Shown in pieces: positions 1-6,988 of a stretch of DNA of 12,285 bases; the first letter of the stretch is position 1, and every line of letters starts with the position of its first letter. The notes under the pieces were generated by a model that worked only from the letters and a program-made list of their open reading frames with translations, searched no databases and had not been told where the DNA came from. The position numbers and the translations under genes are program-made. Origin of the DNA: CAYJAD01 sp964372165 (GTDB lineage: Bacteria; Desulfobacterota; Desulfovibrionia; Desulfovibrionales; Desulfovibrionaceae). The stretch lies in NCBI GenBank assembly GCA_964372165.1, contig CAYJPT010000066.1, positions 1 through 12,285 on the forward strand, written 5' to 3'.

Positions 1-66
1 ACAGGGCGAATGAAGGCAGTGTGCCTTTCTGATTTATTCTGCTTGCAGAATAAATTAGCATTTCCT
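1..66 (+). repeat. MITE-like dispersed repeat, copy 1 (truncated by window edge)
   Basis: These 66 bases align without gaps to bases 12132-12197 of copy 3 and, in reverse complement, to the matching part of copy 2. The element ends in ...GCATTTCCT at base 66 and is followed by TA (67-68), the same flank seen at the other copies. Inside are two hairpins: AAGGCA/TGCCTT (13-18 and 22-27) and TTTATTCTGC/GCAGAATAAA (33-42 and 45-54). The left half lies outside the window. There is no transposase, so this is a non-autonomous repeat. Confidence 0.85.
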
Positions 67-413
67 TATGAATATAAAATAAGGGCTAGAAATTCGAGAT
101 TTTCTTTGCCTGTATTTTCAATGCCATGTTCTTCGCCATCATTACAGTAAGTAACATCGCCGGCAGATACTGGTATTAAATTGCCATTATCATTATATGT
201 ACCTTCTCCACTTAAGATATAGTATACTTCTATATCTCCGATGTGTTTGTGTACTCCAACCGAAGAGCCTGGCTCAAGCACACTATGGTTAAACATGCGT
301 CCTTTGCCACAAAATTCATCATCTTTAATTAAAGCCTTGGTGAGCATGAAACCAAGGCCACCACGTGCTTTTTCCATACGTTCATTTTGTATGTCTTGCG
401 CTTTACGAATCAT
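66..413 (-). CDS. small single-domain cupin protein
   Basis: A 115-residue protein made of one cupin_2 beta-barrel. The first cupin motif reads GVHKHIGDIEVYYILSG, giving metal ligands His55, His57 and Glu62; His96 in the second motif (GEEHGIEN) completes the usual 3-His/1-Glu site. Single-domain cupins of this size are metal-binding proteins whose substrate cannot be told from sequence, so no reaction is assigned. The ATG is preceded by a strong ribosome-binding site, AGGAGG (419-424), five bases upstream. The stop codon TAA (66-68) is formed by the last base of the adjacent repeat element plus its flanking TA, so the present C-terminus (LALILYS) may have been set by the repeat insertion. The domain itself looks complete. 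It appears to be a single-gene unit; the nearest upstream gene on this strand is about 420 bp away. Confidence 0.85.
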   Translation of the reverse strand: MIRKAQDIQNERMEKARGGLGFMLTKALIKDDEFCGKGRMFNHSVLEPGSSVGVHKHIGDIEVYYILSGEGTYNDNGNLIPVSAGDVTYCNDGEEHGIENTGKENLEFLALILYS

Positions 414-528
414 TCTTTCCTCCTAAAGTTTAGTGAAAGTCTTTTAGCATATTTGCCTTAAAGATGAAAGAGTAAAATAGCCAATGAGGCAATGACTCAC
501 GGCATTTTAATTAGTGAAGTTAAAAGCT

Positions 529-627
529 AATGTATGCGGTTCGGTAAAGTTTTTTTAGCGTTGCAGCACCTCCGCATACGCTCCGTCGCAGCAAATTGCC
601 AAAAAACCTTCCCCAACCTCATACATT
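529..627. repeat. imperfect inverted-repeat element, about 99 bp, second repeat family
   Basis: The ends are long inverted repeats. The left end reads AATGTATGCGGTTCGG and continues to a T-run; the right end in reverse complement reads AATGTATGAGGTTGGG and continues likewise. About 24 of 28 positions agree. An inner inverted repeat pairs GTATGCGG (532-539) with CCGCATAC (572-579). The central part is visibly richer in G+C than the surrounding intergenic DNA. It shares no ends with the AGGAAA repeat family and no second copy is seen in the window. It could be a MITE/REP-like element or a structured RNA; nothing in the sequence decides. Confidence 0.5.
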
Positions 628-731
628 TACATTGTTCAAATTAAATCTCTTATATATAAATTTGAAATTAGATTGCCGTGGCAATGACTAGCATCATGCC
701 AATTTAAGCAGTATAATTTGAGCATAGGAAC

Positions 732-813
732 AGTCCTGCACAATTATTTTTCAACTAAACTTTGAGCTTTAATCTAAAAATATGCTTTACATTAAAACTA
801 TGTGTGCAGGACT
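732..813. repeat. spaced perfect 11-bp inverted repeat beyond the exporter gene
   Basis: AGTCCTGCACA (732-742) and TGTGCAGGACT (803-813) are perfect inverted copies separated by 60 AT-rich bases. The pair lies 22 bp past the stop of the MATE gene on the minus strand. It could form a long stem-loop that ends or protects that transcript, but there is no adjoining U-run typical of an intrinsic terminator. The rest of 414-834, apart from this and the 529-627 element, shows no gene. Confidence 0.5.
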
Positions 814-834
814 AAATAGTTAAAAATAAATTAG

Positions 835-2193
835 TTAATGAGCAAGCGAAGCTTGTCCTATTCTTGGTTTGTTGTCATACATATATTGTTCTTTATGTGT
901 GATGAAAAAATATACAGACATAAAAAAGGCCAAAAATTCAGCTAAAGGAACTGCAAGCCACACGCCATTGATGCCTATTATTTGCGGCAACACCAGTATA
1001 AATACACTGATAAAGAAAAATGTGCGCAAGAAGGAAATAAAAGCTGATATCCTTCCATTGGAATAGGCTGTAAAGAGTCCTGATGCAAAAATGTTCATAC
1101 CGGAAAACAGAAATCCCGCTGAAAATATGTAAAAACCATGTACAGTAAGGTCATAAGCATCTGTGCCTTTTTCTAAAAATATCATCACTAATGCTTCATT
1201 GATGGCAAAGGCAATAAGTACTAGCGCAACTGAACTAATACCGATGAATTTTACACATATGGTAAATAATTTTCTTAATTTTGATTTATTCATGGCCCCA
1301 AAATAAAAACTAATGACCGGAGCGATACCTATGGAAAAGCCCATAAATAAAGTGTTAATGAGCAGTTGAGCATAAAGCACCACTGTTATGGCAGCAATAC
1401 CTGCAGTTCCGGCCATTTTGAGCATGGTAATATTAAATAAGTATGTGGTTACGCCTGTGGCCAAATGCGTAACCATTTCGGAAGAACCGTTACCAAATGC
1501 TGTGAAAATGGATTTTATGTCAAAAGAAAATGGTACAAAATGTAACATTTTTTGGGTCTTTTTTGTGGAAAAAAAGTATATGCCTATGAGTGTAGGTAAT
1601 AAAAAACCTAATCCAGTAGCCAGTGCCACACCTTTCATGCCCATATTGCAATATACAATAAAAACATAATCCAAAATCAAATTTGTAAGCCCTCCTACAA
1701 CAATGGCCAAAAAAGCAACCTTAGGTTTGCCGGAAGCAATCATGGCATTTTCAAAAATAGTTTGTAAAATGGCACAAGGGGCAAAAATAGCAAGCACCAC
1801 TAAATAATCATAAGAATATTGATACGTGTCTTCGTTGGCCCCAAGAGTATAGAGTATATCTTGTAAAAACATTTCTGTAAGCACTGTGAGAGCTATGCCT
1901 AACACAAAACCTGTCAGACAAAATAGCGTGAGTTTTTCTTTGGCTATATGTGTTTTGCACTCACCCAAAAGCCTTGCACAAATGGCATTGCCCCCCGTTC
2001 CAAGCATGGTTCCCACTGCTATAAAAACTGTAACTATAGGCAATGTAATGCTTATGGCAGAAAGTGCTTGTGTGTTGATGAGATTAGCCACAAAAATACC
2101 ATCAACCATGGTGTATATGGACATACAAATCATCATGGAGATGCTTGGAAAGGTGAATGCGAGGACGTTCTTAAAAGAAATAGTTTTAATCAT
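835..2193 (-). CDS. MATE-family multidrug/cation exporter (MepA-like)
   Basis: A 452-residue inner-membrane protein with about twelve hydrophobic segments in two homologous halves, as in MATE transporters. These export drugs or other organic compounds in exchange for Na+ or H+. Typical features are the N-terminal run FKNVLAFTFPSISMMICMSI, the following VDGIFVANLI segment, and the TMLGTGGNAICARLLG stretch near residues 62-77. The second half begins near residue 225. The length is normal for the family. The ATG has a ribosome-binding site, AAGGAG, eight bases upstream. It is transcribed divergently from a MerR-type regulator 112 bp away, the usual layout for a regulated efflux pump whose regulator senses a pump substrate. 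The actual substrate is unknown. Resemblance is to the MepA branch, which is common in Firmicutes and gut anaerobes, so horizontal transfer is possible but not shown. Confidence 0.9.
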   Translation of the reverse strand: MIKTISFKNVLAFTFPSISMMICMSIYTMVDGIFVANLINTQALSAISITLPIVTVFIAVGTMLGTGGNAICARLLGECKTHIAKEKLTLFCLTGFVLGIALTVLTEMFLQDILYTLGANEDTYQYSYDYLVVLAIFAPCAILQTIFENAMIASGKPKVAFLAIVVGGLTNLILDYVFIVYCNMGMKGVALATGLGFLLPTLIGIYFFSTKKTQKMLHFVPFSFDIKSIFTAFGNGSSEMVTHLATGVTTYLFNITMLKMAGTAGIAAITVVLYAQLLINTLFMGFSIGIAPVISFYFGAMNKSKLRKLFTICVKFIGISSVALVLIAFAINEALVMIFLEKGTDAYDLTVHGFYIFSAGFLFSGMNIFASGLFTAYSNGRISAFISFLRTFFFISVFILVLPQIIGINGVWLAVPLAEFLAFFMSVYFFITHKEQYMYDNKPRIGQASLAH

Positions 2194-2235
2194 GTATAAC
2201 TCCTTGAAAAATAGCTATCTTTACAAAACTTGCTC

Positions 2236-2266
2236 TTGTAGAGATATGTGTTAGAGTTAATATAAA
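2236..2266 (+). promoter_or_regulatory. possible promoter of the merR-type gene, overlapping the exporter promoter
   Basis: On the plus strand TTGTAG (2236-2241) is followed after 19 bases by TATAAA (2261-2266), about 40 bp before the regulator start. Its -10 overlaps the opposing -10 of the exporter promoter at 2259-2264. If both are real, the two promoters compete for the same bases and one bound regulator would control both, including its own gene. The -35 match is modest. Confidence 0.35.
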
Positions 2267-2289
2267 GTATGACGTTACGTTAGAGTCAA
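2259..2289 (-). promoter_or_regulatory. predicted MerR-type promoter of the MATE gene (19-bp spacer)
   Basis: On the minus strand, TTGACT (2284-2289) is followed after 19 bases by TATATT (2259-2264), about 65 bp before the exporter start. Promoters activated by MerR-family proteins characteristically have 19-20 bp spacers, which the regulator compensates by untwisting DNA. The spacer contains an imperfect dyad with half-sites CGTTAGAGT and CGTCATACT. The 11-mer GTTAGAGTYAA also occurs twice in direct orientation (2250-2260 and 2279-2289). Alternative -10 readings with 17 or 18 bp spacing match the consensus less well. Confidence 0.55.
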
Positions 2290-2305
2290 GGAAAAAGGAA
2301 AAATT

Positions 2306-3091
2306 ATGAACAAATTTTTATCCATTGGTGAGGTTGCTAAGATGAAAGGTGTTAGTCACAGAGCTTTACGCCATTATGATGATCTTGGTATTTTGACTCC
2401 AGCTTATACAAATCCTGATACTGGGTATAGATATTATTCAAAAAATCAAATGCTTATATTAGATATTGTTATGATGTGTGTCCCCTTAGGCATACCACTT
2501 TTGCATTTTAAAAACTATATTTCTGATGATGGCAGTATTGATGCAAAGCTAATGATAGAAGATGCCAAGGTAAAAGCCTTAGAAAAGCAAAAAGAGGTAG
2601 AGCAGAAATTGTATTTTTTGAACTCTGCTCTTGCACACTTTACTGAGATCAACAACAATGCACACCATGCGCAAAGCTTTACAAAACACATAGATAGAAG
2701 ATATTTTATGGTTACTTCTGCCCCACAAGATTTTGGCATACTCACTGATTACTGGACTCATCTTACTATGTTGTACAAAAGTGCTCTTAATAATGGCTTT
2801 TCGTTATCCATAGACCAAGGGCTTTGTTTTTATATGGAAGATAACATTACTCAAGTGAAATACTATGTAGAAATTAAAAAACCTCATAGAGAACACCCAA
2901 ATGTTTTAAGCATTCCCAAGACGGAGTTCTTATGTGAAATTTTTGAAGATACATGTTTTTTTGAAGCTATTGACAAATACCAGCAACATGAGAGCTATCT
3001 TGCTGGCAATATGCTTATTGTCAGTGATATATTTGAAGAAAAGATTACGCAAGCTCCTGCCCCTTTTGAAATACAACTTTTGTTGAAATAA
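2306..3091 (+). CDS. MerR-family transcriptional regulator with GyrI-like effector domain
   Basis: A 261-residue drug-sensing type regulator. Residues 4-34 form the MerR helix-turn-helix (FLSIGEVAKMKGVSHRALRHY), followed by the wing DTGYRYYS at 38-45. A charged helix near residues 78-112 should be the antiparallel coiled coil used for dimerisation. The C-terminal half, from about residue 125, resembles the GyrI-like/BmrR-type ligand-binding domain. There is no cysteine cluster of the metal-sensing MerR kind, so an organic ligand is more likely. The ATG has an AAGGA ribosome-binding site six bases upstream. It is the only plus-strand gene in the window and is divergent from the MATE exporter, which it most probably activates when an exported compound binds. 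Target and ligand are inferred from layout and family only. Confidence 0.88.
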   Translation: MNKFLSIGEVAKMKGVSHRALRHYDDLGILTPAYTNPDTGYRYYSKNQMLILDIVMMCVPLGIPLLHFKNYISDDGSIDAKLMIEDAKVKALEKQKEVEQKLYFLNSALAHFTEINNNAHHAQSFTKHIDRRYFMVTSAPQDFGILTDYWTHLTMLYKSALNNGFSLSIDQGLCFYMEDNITQVKYYVEIKKPHREHPNVLSIPKTEFLCEIFEDTCFFEAIDKYQQHESYLAGNMLIVSDIFEEKITQAPAPFEIQLLLK

Positions 3092-3144
3092 AAGGAATTT
3101 ATAGCTGATTTTAATTTAGTCGCATCTTAAGAAACTATATATGC

Positions 3145-3192
3145 CTCTAAACTTCCCCAAAAGGGAAAGTTTAGAGAGTGATGTGATTTTTT
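3145..3192 (+). terminator. probable terminator of the merR-type gene
   Basis: CTCTAAACTTCCC pairs with GGGAAAGTTTAGAG across a short CAAAA loop, with one bulged base, in 3145-3176. A six-T run follows at 3187-3192, about ten bases after the stem, which is further than in a canonical intrinsic terminator. It lies 54 bp beyond the regulator stop codon. The remaining 90 bp to the next gene end show only AT-rich sequence. Confidence 0.5.
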
Positions 3193-3281
3193 GAAAAAAG
3201 TGAAATGTGTTGTATATTATGAATTAATCAAGTGTTTTTTGCGCTTTATCTACAATTAATTCAGCTGTTTTAAGTGGCAGT

Positions 3282-3827
3282 TTACACTGTAATATTAAAA
3301 AATGATAACAATGAATTGGTATCGTCACTAAAGCTTGTGGTAAAACGGTGCATCAATTCTTCAGATACTTGTTCATTGCTCATTACTTCGCGTTGCATGG
3401 TTGAGTCACCAGCAAGGCCTAGGCTATCCATAAGGTCAGTGAAGTGATTATACATATTTGACCAAAGTTCAGCATATTTTTCAGGATCTTTTTCATAGAC
3501 ATTTCGATTTATTTCATCACCTGCAGCACCAATATTTAGAAATTCAGAATCCTCTTGTTGGTCACTAAGCCAATTTAACATGTCCTGAAAGCCCTCAGTT
3601 GCTGGCAAAGCCTTAGAAACTCTGTCAAACATGCGTTGATTTTCAGTTAACACATGAGACTGATTGGCTTTATATTGTAATTCATCCAAAAGCTCCACAG
3701 CTTCATCAGAAAGTGTAACTTGATCTTCGTTATAGCTTTTTGTATCAGAATTTGCACTGCTAAATACGCTATTAACGCTAGTATTTATAGAAGGGCTATT
3801 GGGGTCAAGCGATGATATATTACTCAT
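3282..3827 (-). CDS. uncharacterised acidic protein, about 181 aa
   Basis: I do not recognise this protein. The preferred start is ATG at 3827 (MSNISSLDPNSPS), with GAGG five bases upstream; a longer TTG start at 3863 has no convincing ribosome-binding site. The first 40 residues are rich in Ser, Asn and Thr and look disordered. They are followed by an acidic helical stretch, VTLSDEAVELLDELQYKANQ. The rest is acidic and predicted helical, with Trp and Tyr residues around LNWLSDQQED and YAELWSNMYNHF. There is no signal peptide, no membrane segment and no cysteine, so it is probably cytoplasmic, or exported by a route that leaves no N-terminal signal. It stands alone between the regulator (convergent) and a glycosyltransferase, with 180 bp upstream for its own promoter. 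Confidence 0.7.
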   Translation of the reverse strand: MSNISSLDPNSPSINTSVNSVFSSANSDTKSYNEDQVTLSDEAVELLDELQYKANQSHVLTENQRMFDRVSKALPATEGFQDMLNWLSDQQEDSEFLNIGAAGDEINRNVYEKDPEKYAELWSNMYNHFTDLMDSLGLAGDSTMQREVMSNEQVSEELMHRFTTSFSDDTNSLLSFFNITV

Positions 3828-4007
3828 AACAACCTCAGTATTGTTTTTACTTGGTTGATGCAAAAAATGTACCGGAAAAAAATTCCTATTACGTTGATAA
3901 ATTAATTATAATGTTAATCCAATAGTTATATTGAATTATCATGTTTCTAACGTTAACTATTTAGTATAATCGGATTTAAGGAGCATAACTTAATACTATT
4001 TTTAACT

Positions 4008-4973
4008 TCATGTGCCTATTGTTTGAAAAAGATTTTTTAGATGATGCGTTTTACCCAAAGGCAGTTTGGCATAACTTCGTAAAGCGGATTGAGCATCTTG
4101 GCATTGCTTCAAGAAAATTTCCATTTTTACATGCATTACACGCAGAAATTGCTCTGTCGATAAATCTTTGCGCTGTAAAATCTTAGAATAAATTTGATCA
4201 GCCCACAAAATAATTTCTTCTTGGTCAATTTGCGGCATACTTTCATGCTGTCCTATGGATAAAATGCTATGCTTGTAGCAAGATAATTCATCATGTGGCA
4301 TAGCAAGGGCTTTCAATACATATTTTGTTGCTTTAACATGATACGTAGGCATTGTGGGACGCTTGAAATATCGACAATTTAAAAGGTTTGTTGGTATATT
4401 TGCAGCACGTAATTGTAAAGCAAGAAAAGCTTCACCTAGGAATGCGTAATCTTGAGCGCGTAATAAATCTTCATGGTAGTGCAAACCTTGTTTGTGTAAA
4501 TCTTCAAGTCGCATAAAGTTTGTGCCATGCAGGGTACTGTTATATAATATAATACCAACATTAATAGCTTCATGCTGAGTTTTTACCCGCACTAAATGGT
4601 TGCTTTCACCAAAGCATTGCATGTAACCGCCGCAAATGCTAATGTCCTGATGCTTATCCATAAAATCAACCTGTATTTCAAGGCGTTTGGGTGGGGATGT
4701 GTCATCTCCATCCATCCAGGCAAAATACTCACCTCTTGCTTCCGATAAAGCAAAATTGCGCACTTTTGGACGACCTTGATTTTTTTCAAGATGTATAATG
4801 CGCATACGTTTGTCACTAAAGCTATCTATAATTTGTTGTGTTTCATCGGTGGAACCATCATTAATTATAAGAAACTCATAATCATTATAAGTTTGATTTA
4901 AGATAGAATTTATGGCTTGTGCAACATAGGCAGCATCATTATAAACAGCCATAGCAACAGTGATTTTTGGCAT
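4008..4973 (-). CDS. family 2 glycosyltransferase
   Basis: A 321-residue GT-A fold glycosyltransferase, expected to move a sugar from a nucleotide donor to an envelope polysaccharide, lipid or protein acceptor at the cytoplasmic side. The N-terminus MPKITVAMAVYNDAAYVAQA is the classic GT2 strand and loop. NDGSTD (38-43) is the nucleotide-binding segment and DGDD (88-91) is the metal-binding DxD motif. The second half, from about residue 200, is a family-specific helical region with no recognised motif. The start is set by GGAG six bases before the ATG at 4973; an upstream TTG at 4985 lies inside that ribosome-binding site and is rejected. It is not visibly in an operon: 180 bp follow it and about 360 bp precede it. 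Donor and acceptor are unknown. Confidence 0.85.
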   Translation of the reverse strand: MPKITVAMAVYNDAAYVAQAINSILNQTYNDYEFLIINDGSTDETQQIIDSFSDKRMRIIHLEKNQGRPKVRNFALSEARGEYFAWMDGDDTSPPKRLEIQVDFMDKHQDISICGGYMQCFGESNHLVRVKTQHEAINVGIILYNSTLHGTNFMRLEDLHKQGLHYHEDLLRAQDYAFLGEAFLALQLRAANIPTNLLNCRYFKRPTMPTYHVKATKYVLKALAMPHDELSCYKHSILSIGQHESMPQIDQEEIILWADQIYSKILQRKDLSTEQFLRVMHVKMEIFLKQCQDAQSALRSYAKLPLGKTHHLKNLFQTIGT

Positions 4974-5332
4974 TAAATACTCCAATTTAGTATATAGCTG
5001 TAAAGGTATTAAGGGCTATTTTGTAATTAGTGATGATAAATTTAAATTGTTTTTTTGTTCTTGACTATGTTTATGGTTTATAACATTGTCGCCATTCATC
5101 ACATATAACATAAAATATATAAATAATACAAAGGACTGTTGAATAGATAAGTTTTAGGCAATTATTTGTGCTTTTGGCATGTAGCTGTATAAACATTTCA
5201 AAGGCATTGCTTTATAATATTTATGCTGGCACAAGTAAAAAAATGTGCCAGCATAAAATTGTATTAATTAGCTCATGCTAAATAGCTTTAATGGCATAAG
5301 CCATCTGCAAGTTTGAAATTGCATTAAGGTTT
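4974..5332. other. 359-bp intergenic region without a recognised gene
   Basis: Very AT-rich. No open frame with a credible ribosome-binding site is seen on either strand. It holds the perfect 14-bp hairpin at 5220-5257 (listed separately), a ribosome-binding site for the glycosyltransferase at its left edge, and a small five-bp hairpin, ATGGC/GCCAT, near 5291-5304. The promoter of the glycosyltransferase must lie here but no clear -35/-10 pair stands out. Confidence 0.6.
5220..5257 (-). terminator. perfect 14-bp hairpin, probable transcript end of adk
   Basis: TTTATGCTGGCACA (5220-5233) and TGTGCCAGCATAAA (5244-5257) pair perfectly around a ten-base loop. It lies 75 bp beyond the adk stop on the minus strand. 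On that strand the loop holds seven T residues, while the 3' side reads AT-rich sequence without a clean U-run. A transcript-end or stabilising hairpin is likely; a protein-binding site is an alternative. Confidence 0.5.
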
Positions 5333-6004
5333 TTAGCTTAACTTGCTAAGCAAGGTTTCTTTAATGCTATCAATGCTACCTTGACCATCAAGCTCAATAT
5401 ATTTTGTAACATCTTTTTGAGCTAAATCTTTATAAAAATATGCAGCAGCAAGAGTACCATTATCAGAATTATAATAAATATCGTGACGCTTGTTAATTGC
5501 ATCTTCATCTTGGTCATCGGAGCGAGAAGATAATTCACCTGCACATACACGGCATGCATCACCATTTGGTTTAATAGCATCAATAAATATATTATTGGGG
5601 TGATTGTTATTATTTTTACAGAGGCGACGACCCATGATGCGATTTTTTGCAATTTCACGTGGGAGTAAAATTTCTATCACGTAATCAAGTTGCATTTTTT
5701 CAGCTTGTAATGCATCCCACAATTTTTGTGCTTGTACCATATTGCGAGGGAAGCCATCTAAAAGCCAGCCATTTTGTCCTTTGCTTTTTAAGGTTTCAAG
5801 TACCATTGGAATTGTGATGTCATCGGGAACAAGATCACCACGATCAATATATTCCTTAGCTTGTTTGCCAAGATCAGTACCGCCACCAATGTGCTCACGA
5901 AAAATGGCACCGGACTCTATGTGAGCTAAGTTGTATTTTTCTTTAACTAAGTCACCCTGAGTTCCCTTACCACTGCCATTTGGCCCAAAAATAAGAATGT
6001 TCAC
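5333..6004 (-). CDS. adk: adenylate kinase with metal-binding LID
   Basis: Cytoplasmic adenylate kinase, catalysing AMP + ATP to 2 ADP. The start is GTG at 6004, with AGGAGG six bases upstream; the open frame continues further upstream, but without a better start. This gives 223 residues. Residues 7-15 (GPNGSGKGT) are the Walker A P-loop. The AMP-binding segment contains SGAIFREH (31-38), and LLDGFPRN (81-88) is the family signature. The LID carries Cys129, His135, Cys151 and Cys154 in the spacing C-X5-H-X15-C-X2-C. This is the transition-metal site described for Desulfovibrio gigas adenylate kinase, at the same residue numbers. The Arg residues expected for phosphate binding (Arg36, Arg87, Arg122, Arg126) are present. 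It is a single-gene unit with a roughly 280-bp upstream gap. Confidence 0.96.
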   Translation of the reverse strand: MNILIFGPNGSGKGTQGDLVKEKYNLAHIESGAIFREHIGGGTDLGKQAKEYIDRGDLVPDDITIPMVLETLKSKGQNGWLLDGFPRNMVQAQKLWDALQAEKMQLDYVIEILLPREIAKNRIMGRRLCKNNNNHPNNIFIDAIKPNGDACRVCAGELSSRSDDQDEDAINKRHDIYYNSDNGTLAAAYFYKDLAQKDVTKYIELDGQGSIDSIKETLLSKLS

Positions 6005-6104
6005 CGCAAACCTCCTAAAATAAATATAATCAATGATACACCTTGTGTATACAATACCTCGACGTATCAAAAGACACTTCGTGAAAAATATCACTTGTTC
6101 TTTC

Positions 6105-6133
6105 AAGTTAATATTATTGCGTCAAACTGTCAA
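6105..6133 (-). promoter_or_regulatory. possible adk promoter
   Basis: On the minus strand a perfect -35 hexamer TTGACA (6128-6133) is followed after 17 bases by TAACTT (6105-6110), a weak -10. The leader to the adk GTG would be about 100 bases and includes a small inverted repeat, ATACAC/GTGTAT (6036-6041 and 6045-6050), of unknown meaning. The poor -10 keeps confidence low. Confidence 0.3.
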
Positions 6134-6204
6134 TGTACTTGCGAAGTAGATTGAATATAAAAATTACACGAATTTGGCTTATAAGCAATGAAAAAGTAAA
6201 GTAG

Positions 6205-6240
6205 TGATGCAATTTTATAAATTTATATAAAATTGCATCA
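6205..6240 (-). terminator. perfect 15-bp hairpin ending the lipoprotein transcript
   Basis: TGATGCAATTTTATA (6205-6219) pairs perfectly with TATAAAATTGCATCA (6226-6240) around a six-base loop, 44 bp after the lipoprotein stop. On the minus strand the stem is followed by CTACTTTACTTTTTC, a T-rich but interrupted tract. This fits an intrinsic terminator for the two-gene unit 6284-7329. Confidence 0.6.
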
Positions 6241-6283
6241 AAATGCAGTTATTTATAATAATCTGGAAGAAAAAATTTTTGCA

Positions 6284-6988
6284 CTAAAATGCTTGACCAG
6301 ATGATTTGCGTCTATTTTGATGTGGTTTTGCCCAAATTAAAATTTCCTTACCCATATCATAAGCCAAGGATCTTGCAGTAAGACTTGCAGGGTCAGCAGG
6401 CATACGTGCTTGAACCCCTAACAAAAAATAATCTTGAGCTTGCTGCTTATCAATGCTGCCACCTTGCCCCATAGACCATAGCAGCGTCCCCGTTGCCACT
6501 TCATAAACTTCCATTTGTATAGAAACTTGAGAGTCACCAACAGTGCCACCATCTAAATAATGGGTTATATAACCACCAACTAAGACATTAGCACCTTTTG
6601 CACGGGCTAGGGCTAAGGCATCTTCTACACGATGCGGTACAGCTCTTTCATCATACTCTAAAGCTGCAAAAGATTGTTGCGCAAGCCAAACTTGCCAGAG
6701 TTGACGGCTTATGGATTTTGCAATGCTAATATGATGAGAAATATTTTGTGTTACACGTAAAGGCACAAAAAGACCACGCAAAGGTTCTGCAGGTGAAATA
6801 TTTGGTTTTACATACACACGAACAGGGCTTACAACCACCCCTGCATCATATGTAACATGGTATGGCGTTGCCATTTCACCAGAAGTGCTAAATGAAGCGC
6901 TGCTGCTAGCACAAGCTGTAAGGGTAAAAAGAGCAAAAAATAAAATTCCCTTAGCCAGTATTGAATGGCATTTAATCAAAATATTCAT
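6284..6988 (-). CDS. outer-membrane-type lipoprotein, CsgG/LpoB/FlgO-like fold
   Basis: A 234-residue predicted lipoprotein. Residues 1-25 are a lipoprotein signal peptide, with hydrophobic core ILAKGILFFALFTL, and the lipobox LTAC has the modified cysteine at 26. Residue 27 is Ala, not Asp, so outer-membrane sorting is expected if Lol rules apply. The mature part contains ALARAKGANVLVGGYITHYLDGG and VSIQMEVYEVATGTLLWS. These patterns recall the CsgG/LpoB/FlgO/GNA1162 group of periplasmic lipoproteins with a TolB-N-like alpha/beta fold. I cannot place it in one subfamily, so no function is assigned beyond an envelope or flagellar accessory role as a possibility. Its ATG overlaps the stop of the upstream 114-residue gene in an ATGA arrangement (6985-6988), showing translational coupling. 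Confidence 0.8.
   Translation of the reverse strand: MNILIKCHSILAKGILFFALFTLTACASSSASFSTSGEMATPYHVTYDAGVVVSPVRVYVKPNISPAEPLRGLFVPLRVTQNISHHISIAKSISRQLWQVWLAQQSFAALEYDERAVPHRVEDALALARAKGANVLVGGYITHYLDGGTVGDSQVSIQMEVYEVATGTLLWSMGQGGSIDKQQAQDYFLLGVQARMPADPASLTARSLAYDMGKEILIWAKPHQNRRKSSGQAF

Noticed and set aside
1388..1669. Plus-strand open frames opposite the MATE gene (also 869-1066, 1886-2254 and 1948-2199)
   Set aside because: They are antisense shadows of the well-supported exporter, with no ribosome-binding sites and no recognisable protein features.
4986..5219. Possible small RNA gene upstream of the 5220-5257 hairpin on the plus strand
   Set aside because: TTGACT near 5061 has only a 14-bp spacer to TAACAT, and the hairpin is not followed by a U-run on this strand.
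6005..6106. N-terminal extension of adenylate kinase by about 34 residues
   Set aside because: The extension precedes the strong AGGAGG site and the GTG that gives the family-standard N-terminus MNILIFGPNGSGKGT; it is upstream leader DNA.
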